Source of the DNA: Meandrina meandrites
Taxonomy: Eukaryota > Cnidaria > Anthozoa > Scleractinia > Meandrinidae
Length of the DNA stretch: 64,000 nt
Assembly: GCA_963693305.1 (NCBI GenBank)
Contig: OY855903.1
Coordinates: forward strand, 26,308,455 to 26,372,454
Direction of reading: 5' to 3'
The translations under genes were made by a program, and so were the position numbers. Positions within the stretch are counted from its first letter, which is position 1; each line of letters begins with the position of its first letter. This document shows positions 1 to 12,572 of this stretch, in pieces. Below the pieces are notes generated by a model. It was not told the origin of the DNA. It saw only the letters and a list, made by a program, of their open reading frames with translations, and did not search any database.

Positions 1-247
1 GCATGCGCAGTAAAAGGCAACATAGACTCCAAAATGGTCATTTAGGCCTTTGTGGCATACATTAGCCTTACCACTTATCAAGACAAAGTAAAATGAAAAA
101 ATATACTGAAATACAGCAATCGTAAAAGGCACATAAAACGCTTTCATAAAAAGCAGTAACTGTTTCGCGCCACAGGCAGTGTTATGTAAAATGATGTACA
201 TTGGGGTTACATCAGTAAAGACTAGGATGTGTTTGTTTATCTTATAG
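1..247. other. Intron sequence of the upstream receptor gene
   Basis: No open frame with coding character was seen. The stretch leads into the splice acceptor at 247. Confidence 0.5.
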
Positions 248-550
248 CGCCTTCAAATCCTCCAGTCAATTTTCAAGGTCACAACACCAGCTCAACAAGC
301 ATAAAACTCACTTGGGGAGATGTTCCAAAAGACTTCATTCATGGAATACTTCTTGGATTTCATGTTGCCTGTGAAAGAGTCAGCAACGTGTCAGACAGGC
401 ATTCTGATGACATTTCGGTGCCTACAAAACATGACTGGACGTTCAAAGGACTCCAAAAATATAGGAATTATCGTTGTTGGCTGAGAGCGTACAACAACTT
501 TGGAATTGGTAACTGGAGTGAAAAACTGGTCATTTCAACAGACGAAGATG
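248..550 (+). CDS. FN3 exon 1 of upstream receptor gene (copy 1)
   Basis: This internal exon is bounded by an acceptor ending TTATAG and a donor GTATGT, and is 303 nt long with phase 1 at both ends. It encodes one fibronectin type III domain: the PSNPPVNF start, the buried Trp of strand B (LTWGDVP), and the Tyr and Leu of strand F (YRCWLRAYN) are all visible. It is closely similar to 28681-28980. The N-terminal exons of this gene copy would lie before the window. By analogy with the second copy it belongs to a cell-surface receptor with upstream Frizzled and kringle domains. Confidence 0.8.
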
Positions 551-654
551 GTATGTTAAAGATAGAATGAAGGTTTGCGTTAAGTCTTTTACAATGACTG
601 ATCTGCAGTATGCCTGGCTGGCTTGTGCTTATTTATTAGCAAAGTGACTGACTG

Positions 655-767
655 ACAAACTGACTGACTGACTGACTGACTGACTGACTGACTGACTGAC
701 TGACTGACTGACTGACTGACTGACTGACTGACTGACTGACTGACTGACTGACTGACTGACTGACTGG
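655..767. repeat. (TGAC)n microsatellite, copy 1
   Basis: A long run of the tetranucleotide TGAC lies in the intron between the two FN3 exons and degenerates to TGGC at its right end. The same repeat, in the same intron, is present in the second gene copy but is shorter there. Confidence 0.95.
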
Positions 768-1006
768 CTCGCTGGCTGGCTGGCTGGCTATCTGGTTAAA
801 TTCAGTACAGGTTGGCTTCGAGAGACGGACTTAATGCCTAAGGATTCACTGAGCAGAACTAATCTTGCTTCGGTGTTGAATTAGATAACACACCAACAGA
901 GCTGCAGAGACAGCAGAACAAGCATGGCACAGAAACTGAGCAAAGTTGTGCAAAAGAAATCTAATGTGACATATTAGAAAGGGATCATACTGTTTCTTCT
1001 TTATAG

Positions 1007-1315
1007 TGCCTAGTTCTGCACCAGAAAATCTTAAAGTCCGGAACAAAACGTCTACTGGCATCCATGTAGAATGGGACCCAATTCCCCTCGAGTATCAGCA
1101 TGGACAAATACTGAGGTACAAAGTAGAGATAACTGCAGAAGAACAAAAGAGGCAGAGATCTAAACGAAGAGTGACAAATTACAAGTACACAGAATCAAGA
1201 TCACTCGCGTTCAATAGACTCAAGAAGTACAGGAAATATGTGATTAGTGTATCTGGGTTGACAAGAATAGGAGAAGGACCTGCTCGCTCTTTGACAGTGC
1301 AAGTTGACGACGATG
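1007..1315 (+). CDS. FN3 exon 2 of upstream receptor gene (copy 1)
   Basis: This 309-nt exon runs from an acceptor TTTATAG to a donor GTAAGA, phase 1 at both ends. It encodes a second FN3 domain: PSSAPENL start, the strand-B Trp in VEWDPIP, and a strand-F Tyr (YRKYVISVSG). A basic stretch (KRQRSKRR) sits in the middle of the domain. The exon is almost identical to 29320-29628, much closer than the first FN3 exons are to each other. That suggests recent duplication or gene conversion. Confidence 0.82.
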
Positions 1316-1862
1316 GTAAGAACTAAGTAAAAACGTTATTTGTTAATAACGAAAGGGTCGTGAAGCGTATGCAAAGAGTATAATTTATGGTGACCTACAC
1401 TTCATACATTGAGAAGGTAGCCATCTCACGGAGTGAACCGTGCAAGACAACGCATCGAATGTGTAACTCGTCTCCAGTCTAACTTTGCAGGAGGCGTCTA
1501 AAATTCAGGCTATTTCACAGTACACAATGTTTCCATATATTTTTTAGGGTTATTTTGAATTACAGTGTTTCCAAGACAATGTACCAACCAGGCGGATGGG
1601 CGCAGCAGTAGGCTTTGTGTACATGTATATATTGCCTCCTTGAAAATAAGAGACTCGACTACAAAAAAAAAGCTGTATAAGAAAAACGAAAGATTTTCAG
1701 GGCTAACTTCGTGATTTTAGAAGCAACAAAATTGAGACACTGAAAAGGCGCCCACAAGGACATTTGGCTTAGTTTATGTCGCATGGACCAAGTGCACAGT
1801 GCATACCAAGTTCTCTGTAGTTCTATTCAAAATCGTTTTTTGTTGCTTACTGTGATTCTCAG

Positions 1863-1916
1863 GGCAAACTGACGAGATCCGGAAACCCGACCACAGCAAG
1901 GACACAATACAAATAG
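1863..1916 (+). CDS. Short linker exon before the membrane segment (copy 1)
   Basis: A 54-nt exon lies between ...GATTCTCAG and GTAATG, phase 1 at both ends, encoding an 18-residue hydrophilic juxtamembrane linker. A matching exon is conserved in the second copy at 30119-30172. That conservation, together with the fitting phase, is the main evidence that it is a real exon. Confidence 0.6.
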   Translation, partial: GKLTRSGNPTTARTQYK

Positions 1917-2467
1917 GTAATGCAGACTTGCAACCGTTTCCCGAGGGTCTGGATGTAGGTAATAGAATACCAGTTGGACATTTCTCAGCTATCAGTAATT
2001 TCCAGATATTGGATCTCAACTAAACGTTAGGAATCGCGTCATTTCTCAGCTGACAGTTAAATTTTGAGCAATTCTCAGCAGTCTGTTTAACCCCATGCAT
2101 TCAGACCTTCGATTTCCCTTGCTAAAATATGGCTTTCACTCATTTTCTACTAGAAAGCTTGAAAGCATGAACCACTGAAATGGAAGCTACTTGTAGCTAC
2201 AAAAAGCTGTTAATGACAAATTCCTATCCTTTGATAACAGATTACTTCAGCGTCCCTAGATTGTCAGTAGTAAGTCATTCCGCGGTTGGAGTCTTGAAAT
2301 ACTGATTAAGTAAACTTTAAAATGATATCGGGTCGAAGATATCTCTGATTGATGGTGTTAGATCTTCTTGAAAAAGTCCAGACGACTGTTCGGTTTTTGC
2401 ACTTTTGTATCTCCTCACAGACTTTAACGTAACTCGATACTTTTAACGGAAACCTTTCATCTTGCAG

Positions 2468-2584
2468 TAAACATAGTTCTGGCTGCCTTGTTGCCTGGTA
2501 TAGTTGCTCTTGGTGCAGTTTTCCTGGTGGTACACTTTGTCCGCAAGGGGAGGGTGTCACCGAATCAATTCCACAAAGGATATG
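2468..2584 (+). CDS. Transmembrane exon (copy 1)
   Basis: A 117-nt exon, phase 1 at both ends, follows the acceptor CTTGCAG. It encodes a strongly hydrophobic helix (about LAALLPGIVALGAVFLVV) followed by a basic stop-transfer stretch (HFVRKGR). This fits a single-pass type I membrane protein with the FN3 domains outside. The second copy is at 30648-30764. Confidence 0.75.
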
Positions 2585-3106
2585 GTAGGATAAATAAAGA
2601 GTAACTATGTGTCTTCTAATGTTTTAATGCAGATTGCAGAATTTACCTCGTGATCTGAACCTATAATTTTGTGCCTTGTTCCCTTGCATTCGCTACAAAC
2701 CTACAAATCAAAGATACAAATCAATTACTGTGGACATTTAGAGTCCAGTCTTGGCAAATTTTCATTTACTACAGATATCGGCTATAACGGTAATACTCTT
2801 TACACGTTGTGCAGAATGTTTGATTTCGAAGGAACTTCTACAACTGAAATAGTCTTTGCAAACGACCTGACTACTGGCTTGCATCGTCGACCAACAGCCG
2901 TACCATGCAAGGCCTTCCAGTGTTCTACCTTTAATAAACAGTCTTTAGTACATGGCCTAAAAAAAGAAGAAAGCGTTCAACCTCATTATGTGTAAAATGG
3001 CTGTACCATAAATTGTTTCATCTAAACTATCTGCTATTAGAAACGTGTGGCCAAAGTGCATGACCACATGTTACCAACTTGTCTTTTCACAATTACATCT
3101 GCACAG

Positions 3107-3705
3107 ATTGTACAGTTGTACCTTATGCTGTTTCCTCTCCCGACTGGATTGACAGAATCGTCAACAGCCATTGCCAATGGAACGAGATACCAGATAATGT
3201 TCCCACCACAACTCGTCAGCCAAGTTACATCAACATTGCTGCTGATGGCTCGCTTAACCTTCCACCGCACATGTGGTATATCGTTAACGAGTTTGTAAAA
3301 CGCTATGAGAACACACATTACAAGAGGCTACAGCCTTGTGGAAGACGACGATCACTCGGAGGAGCAGTGGATGGGCATGGAAACCCCGTCTATGATAGGC
3401 TTCAAAGAATGATATGTCCAACTATTTCTTCCCAACGCAAAAGATGCACCCAAGAGGTGCAAGAGACTGTTGCTCCAAAGAAAGAACGCAAGAAACGCCA
3501 CTCTGTTGATATGGGTGAGCTACAACGGCTTATTGGGAGTCAGGGAGATGTATTCCACACAGGGATGACAGAAATGGGTACACGGAAACAACGACGTTGG
3601 CGCCCTTTTTCCGTTGACCTTGGTGAAATAAAAGAGTTTGTTGCTATCAGAGAAATCACGTCCACCAAAGAAAAGAACACGGCTACAGCTGACTTGCCAG
3701 AATGA
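3107..3705 (+). CDS. Cytoplasmic tail exon (copy 1)
   Basis: The last coding exon opens after ...ATCTGCACAG in phase 1 and ends at a TGA at 3703-3705. It encodes about 200 residues with no recognised domain and no kinase motif. Near the end are two similar Ser-containing basic segments (KKRHSVDMGEL and RWRPFSVDLGEI), which resemble basophilic-kinase sites. That is only a reading of the motif. The paralogous tail is at 31283-31878, and this copy has a short insertion (around RCTQEVQE) that the other lacks. Confidence 0.7.
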
Positions 3706-6043
3706 CGGGAATCAATTCACCCTGAAGCAATTTGCTAATTGTTCACAAAAGCATTCAGTTAATATTATGGATATTATCACATGGCCGGAGGCATAGAGAT
3801 CCCATGGGATAGCCCGGCGTATGCAATGTTCAGACAGTGCTTTTTCTGCTGTGGGTGTTAAATCATTTTCAGCACCAATCCTGTTTAACGCAAATAACAA
3901 ATATCTTTCTGTGCATTTCACTAACCCATCTCCCAGTATGACACATGTGCGACATGTGCATCTTGAGCCAAAAAATAAACCCGCCTATCCTTCCAACTCA
4001 ATTTATAAGCACTTATCCAACCCTTTTACACTGTAACTACCAGAGTGAAACATCCAATCTGACTATTAATTTGGTCCCAAGTCTTTGGATGAATCTCTTG
4101 TGGGTAACCATTCAGATCGGAAGCTGTCGACAAGCGTGTTAATGTCCTTTTTTGTCATGCGTTGTCGTGCGGTCATGCTCCGTTTTTGTTGTTATTGTTT
4201 GGAGTAAAAAGGTTAATGAAGGATCGTTGTAGAAAATATGATAGTTTCCTGACACCAGTTCAGTGCCGTTAGTGGACAATAACCAGGCAACCCTGATACT
4301 GTATAAGGCATGTTTGGAGGATTCGATGCTATCTTGAATATAGCTTTAAATGGACTAAATGGGAAGTGCACCATGCATCCGTTTAAAAAGTCATTGCCAC
4401 CACAAACTGACACCACCAGTCAACAATTGTGCATAATGGCATAACACTATTTACATAACTTTGTATCTGATAAAACAGATAAAGACTAGTTGCTTCTGTT
4501 TTCCGTGGACAATAGTCAACAGCGCACCCCGGTCTATGATATGAATTCGTGTGTGTGACTGCCCTTGTATTTATCAACTATTTGCCATTCTGATAGTCGT
4601 TGCCCATGTTACGTTGCAAACGACACTTACTTATTAAATAAAATGAAAATATAAACAGTTTGTAAATTTGTAGGTTTTGGACTAGCAGGGTACACTTAAA
4701 CAATAAGACTATGATTTCACCCTCGTCTTCTATGAGACAGCCAACTCTTTACACCTTATTGACTACTTGCTAAAAGAAAATGAGGATGGGCTGTCTAACA
4801 TTTGCTTATCAGAAAACATACAGTATAGTGAATTAACAGAAAATTAAATTGTGATACAGATATAGCATTGGCTAATTCGTTACTTTTTTTAAATCATGTT
4901 TCTTTACTGTTATGAGTGTACAATAAAGAACTATGTTCCGTTACCTGAGGTTATAATTCTTGGTTTTCATGTTACATCAAAAAATTCTGAAATAGGAATT
5001 CAATAGGCCCGCTAATTTTCGATGTCGCTAGGTGTAAGATGGACTTAAAATATATCTTTTTGCAAATGTCCAGCTTGGTTGTGTTTTTCGTTTTTAAAAC
5101 AGAGCATTTTGAATATTTGAGTTCTGCGCCGTATGTGATATCAAGCTGAGTGCCGTTGTTTTGATTCGAAAAAGGCCTTTCCTTTCCATTTTTGCAGGTT
5201 GGACTTTCCCAATGTAATAAGTGCTGTTTATGTAAAACTATAGTAGCTTAGGAGCCAAACGTAGCCGCTATTAAAGCAAAATTAAGTTTCAGATGGTTTC
5301 TCTAACATCAGGGCGAATGGTTGAATGGTTTCGATTTATTTTTTTATTGCGTGACAGTGAAAACCACTAATAGCGTCCAGTCCGGTGATAAATAAAGAAA
5401 GATGGTAAATTTTAAGCTCCGTAAATAGCAACGCTCGCGACGTGCTAAATGTTTCATCTTTCACATTTCATTTACCGAGCTTAAAATTTACCATCTTTCT
5501 TTATTTATTTCATGTTAGTTCTAGACAAACATAGCACGTGTAATAATAAGTTATTTATCATGTTAGCCGTGAACATGTGATTATTTTCAGAAAACGTCAA
5601 GACTGAGTTTAAAGATATGAATAGATGCTGGTTTTTATTTCTCAGTTTCGCTACGAAAAGGTGCGACTAATCACGTATCAACGCTTCCTAAAAAACAATA
5701 GTTTACTGAATTGTTGGGTTTTGGACTAACTTTGTATACGAAGGTCTTAAATAAAATTTAAAAAAAAAAACAGTTTACCTATCGTATATATTCGTTTACA
5801 AGTAATGCACTTGCCAGTTTTTATAAATATTCAGGGTGGGCATTAATTAATTTATGCTACTTCTTATTTTAGCCAGCTGTTGATAGAGACACTTGATAGG
5901 ATAGCTTCTTAGCTGTGGGCGGCTCTGGCATGCGTGGGAGGATAATCAGCTGTTCGGCTTCTCAGCTCTAAGAGTAACATTAATCCGTCATAATTTCACG
6001 GTGTAAAGTGAATGTTACACTTGTCTAACTGTCTAGTGGAACC
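3706..6043. other. Intergenic / 3' UTR region with a duplicated block
   Basis: No gene recognised. Most of it can be matched by eye to 31879-33720 downstream of the second receptor copy, but in altered order: the block 4957-5385 here corresponds to 32140-32745 there, placed about 1 kb earlier relative to its surroundings. It also contains the foldback at 5389-5507. The last few hundred bases before 6044 are probably the promoter and 5' UTR of the next gene. Confidence 0.5.
5389..5507. mobile_element. 119-bp foldback element (MITE-like)
   Basis: The arms TAAATAAAGAAAGATGG... and ...CCATCTTTCTTTATTTA are inverted copies of about 38 bp around a ~40-bp loop. The element is absent from the corresponding sequence after the second receptor copy (near 32745), which is consistent with a separate insertion. 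It has no coding capacity. Confidence 0.7.
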
Positions 6044-6101
6044 ATGATTTTTCAGACAACCTTACTACTGATTCTCGGTTTAGTCCTCGCTATGATCTCA
6101 G
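6044..6101 (+). CDS. Signal-peptide exon of Frizzled-kringle-FN3 receptor (copy 2)
   Basis: First coding exon: ATG at 6044 followed by a typical secretion signal (hydrophobic core LLLILGLVLAMIS). It ends at a strong donor, GTAAGT, at 6102, in phase 1. The phase matches the next candidate exon at 7791. Confidence 0.7.
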
Positions 6102-6624
6102 GTAAGTCAGGTTACTTTAGTGCTAGCTTGCATGTTGATGAGACTTTAGGCACCAATTCATCCTATCATGCAGCAAAATTCATCACAGATGCAACATTCT
6201 GCCTTAATTTGCTTACGTTTTCGCCACTATGTCCTGTAATTTATTGGATCATCAAAACTCGATCTTCGTTTCTGGATTTTCTGTTTTTCTTACAAAATTT
6301 ATTTGTTTGAGTAGAGATATCATGTTGAATGATTTCGCTGGCCAAACGTGTCGCATCTTTACTGACTGTTTTGCTCCGACCCCCATTTGATCCCAGATCT
6401 TCCTTTGTGTTTGATATATTGCGTATTCGCTTTTACCTCATTGCATTTTTCACTGAATAAAATGTTTTTAAGGAACGATTGTTTAAAAGGATTGATTACT
6501 TTAGACAAAATCTACGTCTCTTACGGCTGAAAAGGAAGAAATTAAACCCCTTACGTGTCAGCTAACTGAAGCTCTATGCGCATGCGGAGCTAAAAGTACT
6601 ATCAGTTTCAATACGATACGATTA

Positions 6625-7463
6625 TGCACCAGTCATTTGAAATCCCCGACCACCCCCCCCCCCCCCCCCTCGGGCATAGGCGGGGTAAAAGCGGGGCTTT
6701 CACTTCAGATTCACTCCATTTTGGTTCCCCGTTAGGCGGGGGATGCACCAGAAATCACTGTCTTCGCATGCCAGACCGGGGAATAACCGGGGCAGTCACT
6801 CCATGCTCAGCGGTTTGAATTATTTATGTTGACTCGTTCGGTTGATCAGTTGCTTTGCGGTATTTCGCTGCAATTCGCTGCCAAACAGCGCGAAGTAAAA
6901 ATTGTTTTGTAATGTGTCATACCAGAATTCAAAGAAGGCTATATTGGCAGAAGATATTCAAAGTCTGGTGACGAAAGGTAGGCTTATTTCAATGATATGG
7001 TATTGATAAGTATGCTTGAGTCATTCCAGACGTCAGAAGACTGTATTGCGATTGAGTTTCAGTTTGCTGTGATCTTGCATTTTGTAACATCAAGTTGTAA
7101 AACAGAATAAGTTTTTAATAACCTTTATTAAAAATAAAAAGTTGATTTGGCAATAGTCGTCTTCTTCCTTGTCCATCGAGGGGCCTTTGCAAGTGTATTG
7201 CTAGCTACTCTGAAATCAACGTGTTAATTTCACGGGTACCAACGTTTTTCTCTTCCCTTTTTGTCATCCATTGTTGCGCTTGGCAAAAACAAGTTTTCTG
7301 CAAAAGATTATACTTTTTATGTGTGGATCATGTGGGGGCAGGGGAGTTCACCATTCACTTTTCTCCCGGGAACCGGGGACTTCACTTGCAAAAAAAGTGA
7401 ATGCCCCGCTCATGCCCGAGGGGGGGGGGGGGGGGGAGGCGGGGGTTTCAAATGACTGGTGCA
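6625..7463. mobile_element. Non-autonomous Harbinger-like element
   Basis: The 839-bp element has terminal inverted repeats beginning TGCACCAGTCATTTGAAA. The C-run and adjoining TCGGGCAT are mirrored by ATGCCCGA and a G-run near the other end. TTA flanks both ends (6622-6624 and 7464-7466), a 3-bp target duplication of the kind made by PIF/Harbinger transposases. No transposase is encoded. It lies in an intron of the receptor gene. Confidence 0.75.
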
Positions 7464-7790
7464 TTATGGAACACCTTTTACAAAAAATAGACCCTTTTGC
7501 AAAATTCCTATTCTACTGTTTGAAATTTTTGCAATTATCTTGATCGATTCCTCAATAATTTTGTGTATTTCACCCAGGTAGGCTATTTTATTGGAACGAT
7601 TAGTTTTGTCCGAGATTTTGGTGATCTATATTTGGGGGAAGGTGGAGGGCAGCATTTCATGTATGCATTGAGCATGGCCCTAAACTAAACAGCAGAATAC
7701 TTCCTTTCAGACTGATACGGGCTCGTGTTAATGCAGTAGCTTTTACTAATCAGCAGTCTCCTTATAATGTCAAATGTCTTTCCATTTTAG

Positions 7791-7833
7791 AAGCTGCAAA
7801 CTCCACAGTAGCAAGAACTAATAGCACAAAGGG
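7791..7833 (+). CDS. Small exon 2 of Frizzled-kringle-FN3 receptor
   Basis: A 43-nt exon follows a pyrimidine-rich acceptor (TCCATTTTAG) and ends at GTAAGT. Read in the phase left by the signal-peptide exon it is open, and it leaves exactly the phase needed by the Frizzled exon. It encodes a Ser/Thr/Asn-rich linker with NST-type N-glycosylation sequons. The call rests on splice sites and phase continuity only. Confidence 0.5.
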
Positions 7834-10812
7834 GTAAGTCTTACTGTAGTTGAGAAGGTTATATATAACTTTCTTTAGGTTTCGTTTTTCGTGATGCTGT
7901 TTCCATATCATATATCTAAATATATCATTATACTAGGAATAGTTGACACTACATCCGGGCGGGGCAAGCTGCCCCGCTGATAATCAGTTTTTTTTAAGCG
8001 CATCCGTTTCTACTGTCAATGCTTTCGCTTGACTCTTCTATTTGGCTCTTTTATTTTTTGTGGGGGCGAAGAAAGCACTCAGAAGAAGGAAGAAAGCACT
8101 CATTGGCGACGCGTGTATTCTAAATTATTCTCGTGTTACAATTGTGCTGACAATCTAGCACATTTTTGGCCTTCTCTTCTTCAATTTAATTCAATTTGCC
8201 ATGTTAGTTTCTTCAGTTTAATTTAATTTGATATTCTAGCAAGGTTTTGAACTATTCGGGAACTGATCGGACCCAAATTAGGCCAGATTATAGTTCTAAG
8301 ACTGTTCTCTTGAGGACCGGGAGCTCTTACTAAAGCAAGTAGAGGAAAGATATTTTTTGGGCTACATTCCAGAGGCTGCTCCCGATTCTTGGATGTGGAA
8401 GTTGCACGCCTTGTGTAAATATTATTAGTATATACACACTCAGTGATCTTGGCTATTCCAGCAATCTGATTGGTTCGCTATCTCGGGCTAATGCCGCATT
8501 ATTCACTCGCTACCGAGTGGATAATGCATTATCCCATAAAACATAAAACAAAATGGCCGGCGTAAACTCGCGTTTCGCTAGCGTTTCAGAATCAAAAATA
8601 GTGAAAATAAAAGACGACAGCGTGCCAAAAAACACCAAGAAGGCAACGAACTTTGGCCTAAAAGTTTTTAAAGATAAGTGAAGAAGTCATGTTTTGCAAA
8701 CAAGTGTTTTTCAGTTTGTTTATCGACATAATTACCGTGAATTCGACCTATCGCTAAATAGGGAGCAATTAATCTTCACGACTAAAATTTGTCTCATTAC
8801 GAGTATTTTTGTAGACTAGTTTGCCTGACAGAACGAATTTCTCACCGAAATCGAGGAAATGGAAAAAGAAGAATTGAAGTTTTATATGTCTGCAAGAAAA
8901 CAGGTCATATTACAACAAGACAACACTCACCTCAATTCGAGCCGCCATTGACAGGCACCTTCGCAACGATCCAAACAACAAGCCTTTCTCGATAACTTCG
9001 AAAACTTTGATTGATCAGTTATCGATTTCCAAGCAGACTTTCGATTAAAGTTGCTGATTTGAACTGTGTAAAAGGACCATTTTGACGAGGATTTTATCGA
9101 AGATTGTGTATTTGCCATGTTAAAAGAATCTGTAAATAGTTTTGTACGTGTTTCACGCATGAATTGAGACGTCAAATTAGACGTGAATGAAATTGCCTTT
9201 CATTGGTTTCCTTTTGAAAATATCTAGATTGTCTGTTTTGAGATCACTTCGTGTGTATATACTAGAACAATTATTCTTTTCAATCAATATTCTGCCACTA
9301 TTCACCTCGATTTCAAAGAATAATTGTTAAGTATTCTATACACGAGTCAAAAGTTAAACTCATAGAACTGCTCTCGCACGCTTCAAATCGTCAAAAAAAC
9401 TACATAAACAAACTTAAACATGGCGAAACTGTTTCTAACTCATTTTATTGCAAATGGACAGCAATAAAAGCCGATTTTAGGAAGCTTAAATATTTACAAA
9501 AGCGATTAGCGATAAAATTTGAATATTTATATGGGTGTGCTGTGACCTCACAAACATAGGGTGGTAAGCCTGTGGTGCGAACGTGTCGTTGTTCCTTTGC
9601 GAGTATTACGGCAATCCTTTGCGAGTCGCTTTGACGAAGATCGACAATTTTTCCGGTACCGTTCTCTGAATGCACAAACTTTACCTACCTACGCGGAGTT
9701 CTAAGGTGCCTCCTCGGGCCGGCCTTTGGGCCAGAACCCTGCGGGGGCAAAAACTGAGACCCTGAACGCGGCACCTTTGGTTTGAAAAATTCCACTAAAT
9801 TCTCGTTCTTAGGTACCGGGAGTACGACTTTTGATGCGTTTACGTTTCAATTGAAAAGGAGACGATTGGTACGAGATTGGTATAAAATGTGATGATTGAA
9901 AGCGAAAGCACTAGGTTTGAAGAGTCGTATAATTTAAAATCTCGTAATCGTAGCCCGATCTGAATGTCCCTATTGTGTAAAGTCGTTTTCACATTAGATA
10001 TCAATTATAACTGATTAACCTAAAAGCATAACAGAGACTACCACACTCCATTCAATTTCTTTCTAAAATGTTTCGCCTGACATCAGCTAAAATGGAAAAA
10101 GGCAAAACAATTGCCGACTCTGAGGTGGGTTTCACACAGGGACATCTCCATTTGTTTAAATAACTCGCACTCTCGCCTCTGATTTCTGGAAATTCTCTTT
10201 CCGTCGCGAATCGTGCCATGCTTTTGCATCAGTTATTGTACGTACTCCGAGTTTGGGACGCCGTATGGCTCGATTCGGAGTCCATTTCAGCATTTTAATT
10301 GGCTTAAAGAAAGCTCTCTTTTGAAGTCTACGCTTTATCGTTTTTGATTTTTGTTATTGTCAATTAGTTAGATATTCAGAAGCAACAGACATTTTCGCAG
10401 AAAAATGTCAACGTTAGAAAAAATATAGTAGGTCTACACTATCGTTTTCATACCGTTTCAGACGTCCAGACTAAAATACGCTGAAAAGTGCACCAAAACG
10501 CGCAATGTCCGGATTGAAAATGCGCGGAGTACTTAGGCCATGCGGCCATCAAACAGTCATTGTCGGTCCGTTTTCAATCGAAATTGTATTGATGTCGATA
10601 GCGCCTGATAGAAAAGGGCATTTCTGAGTTGCATTTTGCCCCTGTTTCAAAACGTGTCCTCGTTCAATTCGCTTCATATGAAAATGAGTTTGATGTGAAC
10701 GAAAACGAACGTGCAGGTGAAACATATTTTCATATGAAGTGTTTCGCACGAAGACATGTTCTAACACTGAGATAAGTCAGAAATGGTCTATTATCATCGT
10801 TATCTACCTCAG
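7834..10812. other. Large intron of the receptor gene
   Basis: No convincing coding exon was seen over about 3 kb. A small foldback (GAACAATTATTCTTT with its inverted copy near 9250-9335) is the only structure noticed. The short open frames present look like chance. Confidence 0.5.
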
Positions 10813-11321
10813 ATGTGTGCCCGCTGAATGGTCAACAGATGTGTTAAATGGGGAGTGCATACCATATCAAGCCCAATTTCCAAACGGCGTCTGCAAAGAC
10901 ATCTTGGGCTATCAACCAATCTACGGAATGAGCTTAAACGAGCTAAAAGGCAAGGAATATGGGCGGCGAAATTATCAACTAACCAAGACATTAGTCAAGC
11001 AGGAAAGAGTGAATTCCTTGGGGAATGAGACAGTGGACGAGTTTTTTAATGCACGGGAAAGATGCGAGAAGATGGATGATGACGTGTCCTGTCATGAAAG
11101 CTTTGAACGATGCTACATTTCTTCCAGCCCTCAATTACTATGCAGAGAAACATGCGAGGAATTGGCATTTAACGTGTGTAAGCGGGAATACAAGCTGTAC
11201 GAGGAGCTAAATGAAGCGCAGCGTGATTCTGGTTATCCTTACACGTATGTAATAAGAAACTGCACAGCTCTGCCATTTCGGAATGAATCGCCCAACTGCT
11301 ACTATCCCGACGAGATAAGAG
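10813..11321 (+). CDS. Frizzled cysteine-rich domain exon
   Basis: The exon opens after CTACCTCAG, completing a codon begun upstream, and ends at a GTCAGT donor in phase 1. It encodes a Frizzled-type cysteine-rich domain: CVPAEW start, GECIPYQ, VCKDILGYQ, SCHESFERCY, LLCRETCEE, NVCKRE and RNCTALPF give about ten conserved cysteines in Frizzled/ROR order. Such domains bind Wnt-type ligands in Frizzled and ROR/MuSK receptors. Whether this one does is unknown. A Frizzled domain followed by a kringle is typical of ROR, but no kinase exon is present here. Confidence 0.8.
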
Positions 11322-12323
11322 GTCAGTGGAACGAGAAGGAAGCAAAGCGGTTCTTCGAGCACATTTGATGCGCAGTGATGGGGGACGTTCCCAACCATCC
11401 CTTGCGCACCAAATTCACGATTTACCCAAGACAGCTTAACCGCCAACTTGGTACTCCCCCCCCCCCCCCCCCCCCCACCCACCTACGACCACCACAATAA
11501 ATCCTTCTCACCTCAACTTACCGTCGTTTTCGTTATTGAGCAAACCCCTCTCTCCCTGGAGCACACAGTATAATCTATCTAGTCTCCACTTAAAAATATA
11601 ACAAATCAATTTAAGAGTGATATTGTCGACAATCCGTACACTAACAGTTTCATTTCACATTTTTATTCACGATTAGACCAACTTGACATTCTGGAGAGTA
11701 AAGGTAAGGAGTACTTAATAATATATTTAATAATATTTTGAGTGTTAATAAGATAAAAGGTACAAATATATAATAACTTCAGGTCGATTAAAGACGTTTT
11801 ACCTGAGCATAGAGTTACCAAGAGTTACCAAGATCTAGTTGCTCTTAATAGATTTTTTAATAGGCAAGCAACGAGAGGTGATAGAACTCAGCAACCAGTG
11901 GATGTGTTGTACCATTGAATTCCCAGACGTAATATTAAAAAAAATATATATGGCAATAAGAAAAAGAAAATGTGATTGCTAAGGTTTTTACGCTTAGGTG
12001 TTAGTAGCATAGTAGGGACCGGTTAATCCCCTTTTGGCGGAGGAATCTTATTAATTTTCACAGGAAGACAAGTTAGACGCGTAATTTCGTATGTATTGTC
12101 TCTGATCTGTCACATGATTAAAATGCGGTGAGGATGAATGTGATATTCTACTTTTTGTGTCAGTCGTGATTTTATTATTGTGCGGGCACCAATCCTTTCT
12201 CATTTCATTCGAAACTGACAATATATAATTATGCAAGCCTAAGGGTGTTTTATCACACGGCTATGTTCTCGAAAAATAGTTTTAAACTCGATGCACCCAA
12301 AAGTCGATACATTTTTATTGTAG
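11322..12323. other. Intron with a possible 27-nt microexon
   Basis: The intron includes a long C-run near 11455-11476. At 11677-11703 a 27-nt segment between ...CACGATTAG and GTAAGG is open in the required phase and could be a symmetric microexon. The flanking exons also splice in frame without it, so it is optional. Confidence 0.4.
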
Positions 12324-12572
12324 AATGCTTCTACGGAGATGGACGTGGTTACCGTGGCAACAGAAGCGTCACAGTTTCCGGGTACACTTGTCAGTCGTGG
12401 AATGCCCAATGCCCCCATCAACACGATATCATCAATGGCAAGATATACAAAGAGTTAAGCGGCAATTTATGCCGCAATCCAGGAGGGTACGCTTTGAATG
12501 GGCCTTGGTGTTACACCACAAATAGGTCTGTGAGATGGGAGTCCTGTGGTGTGCCTAAATGTGCCGAACAAC
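12324..12572 (+). CDS. Kringle domain exon
   Basis: A 249-nt exon, phase 1 at both ends, lies between TTTATTGTAG and GTAAGT. It encodes one complete kringle: ECFYGDGRGYRG start, the TCQSWN segment, LCRNPGG, GPWCYTT and the closing SCGVPKC provide the six disulphide cysteines, with one extra Cys in NAQCPH. The kringle placed directly after a Frizzled domain is the ROR-type arrangement. Element A starts 416 bp downstream, within the following intron. Confidence 0.85.

Noticed and set aside
6624..7543. Short open frames rich in Pro or Gly near the C- and G-runs
   Set aside because: They arise from homopolymer runs inside the Harbinger-like element and have no coding character.
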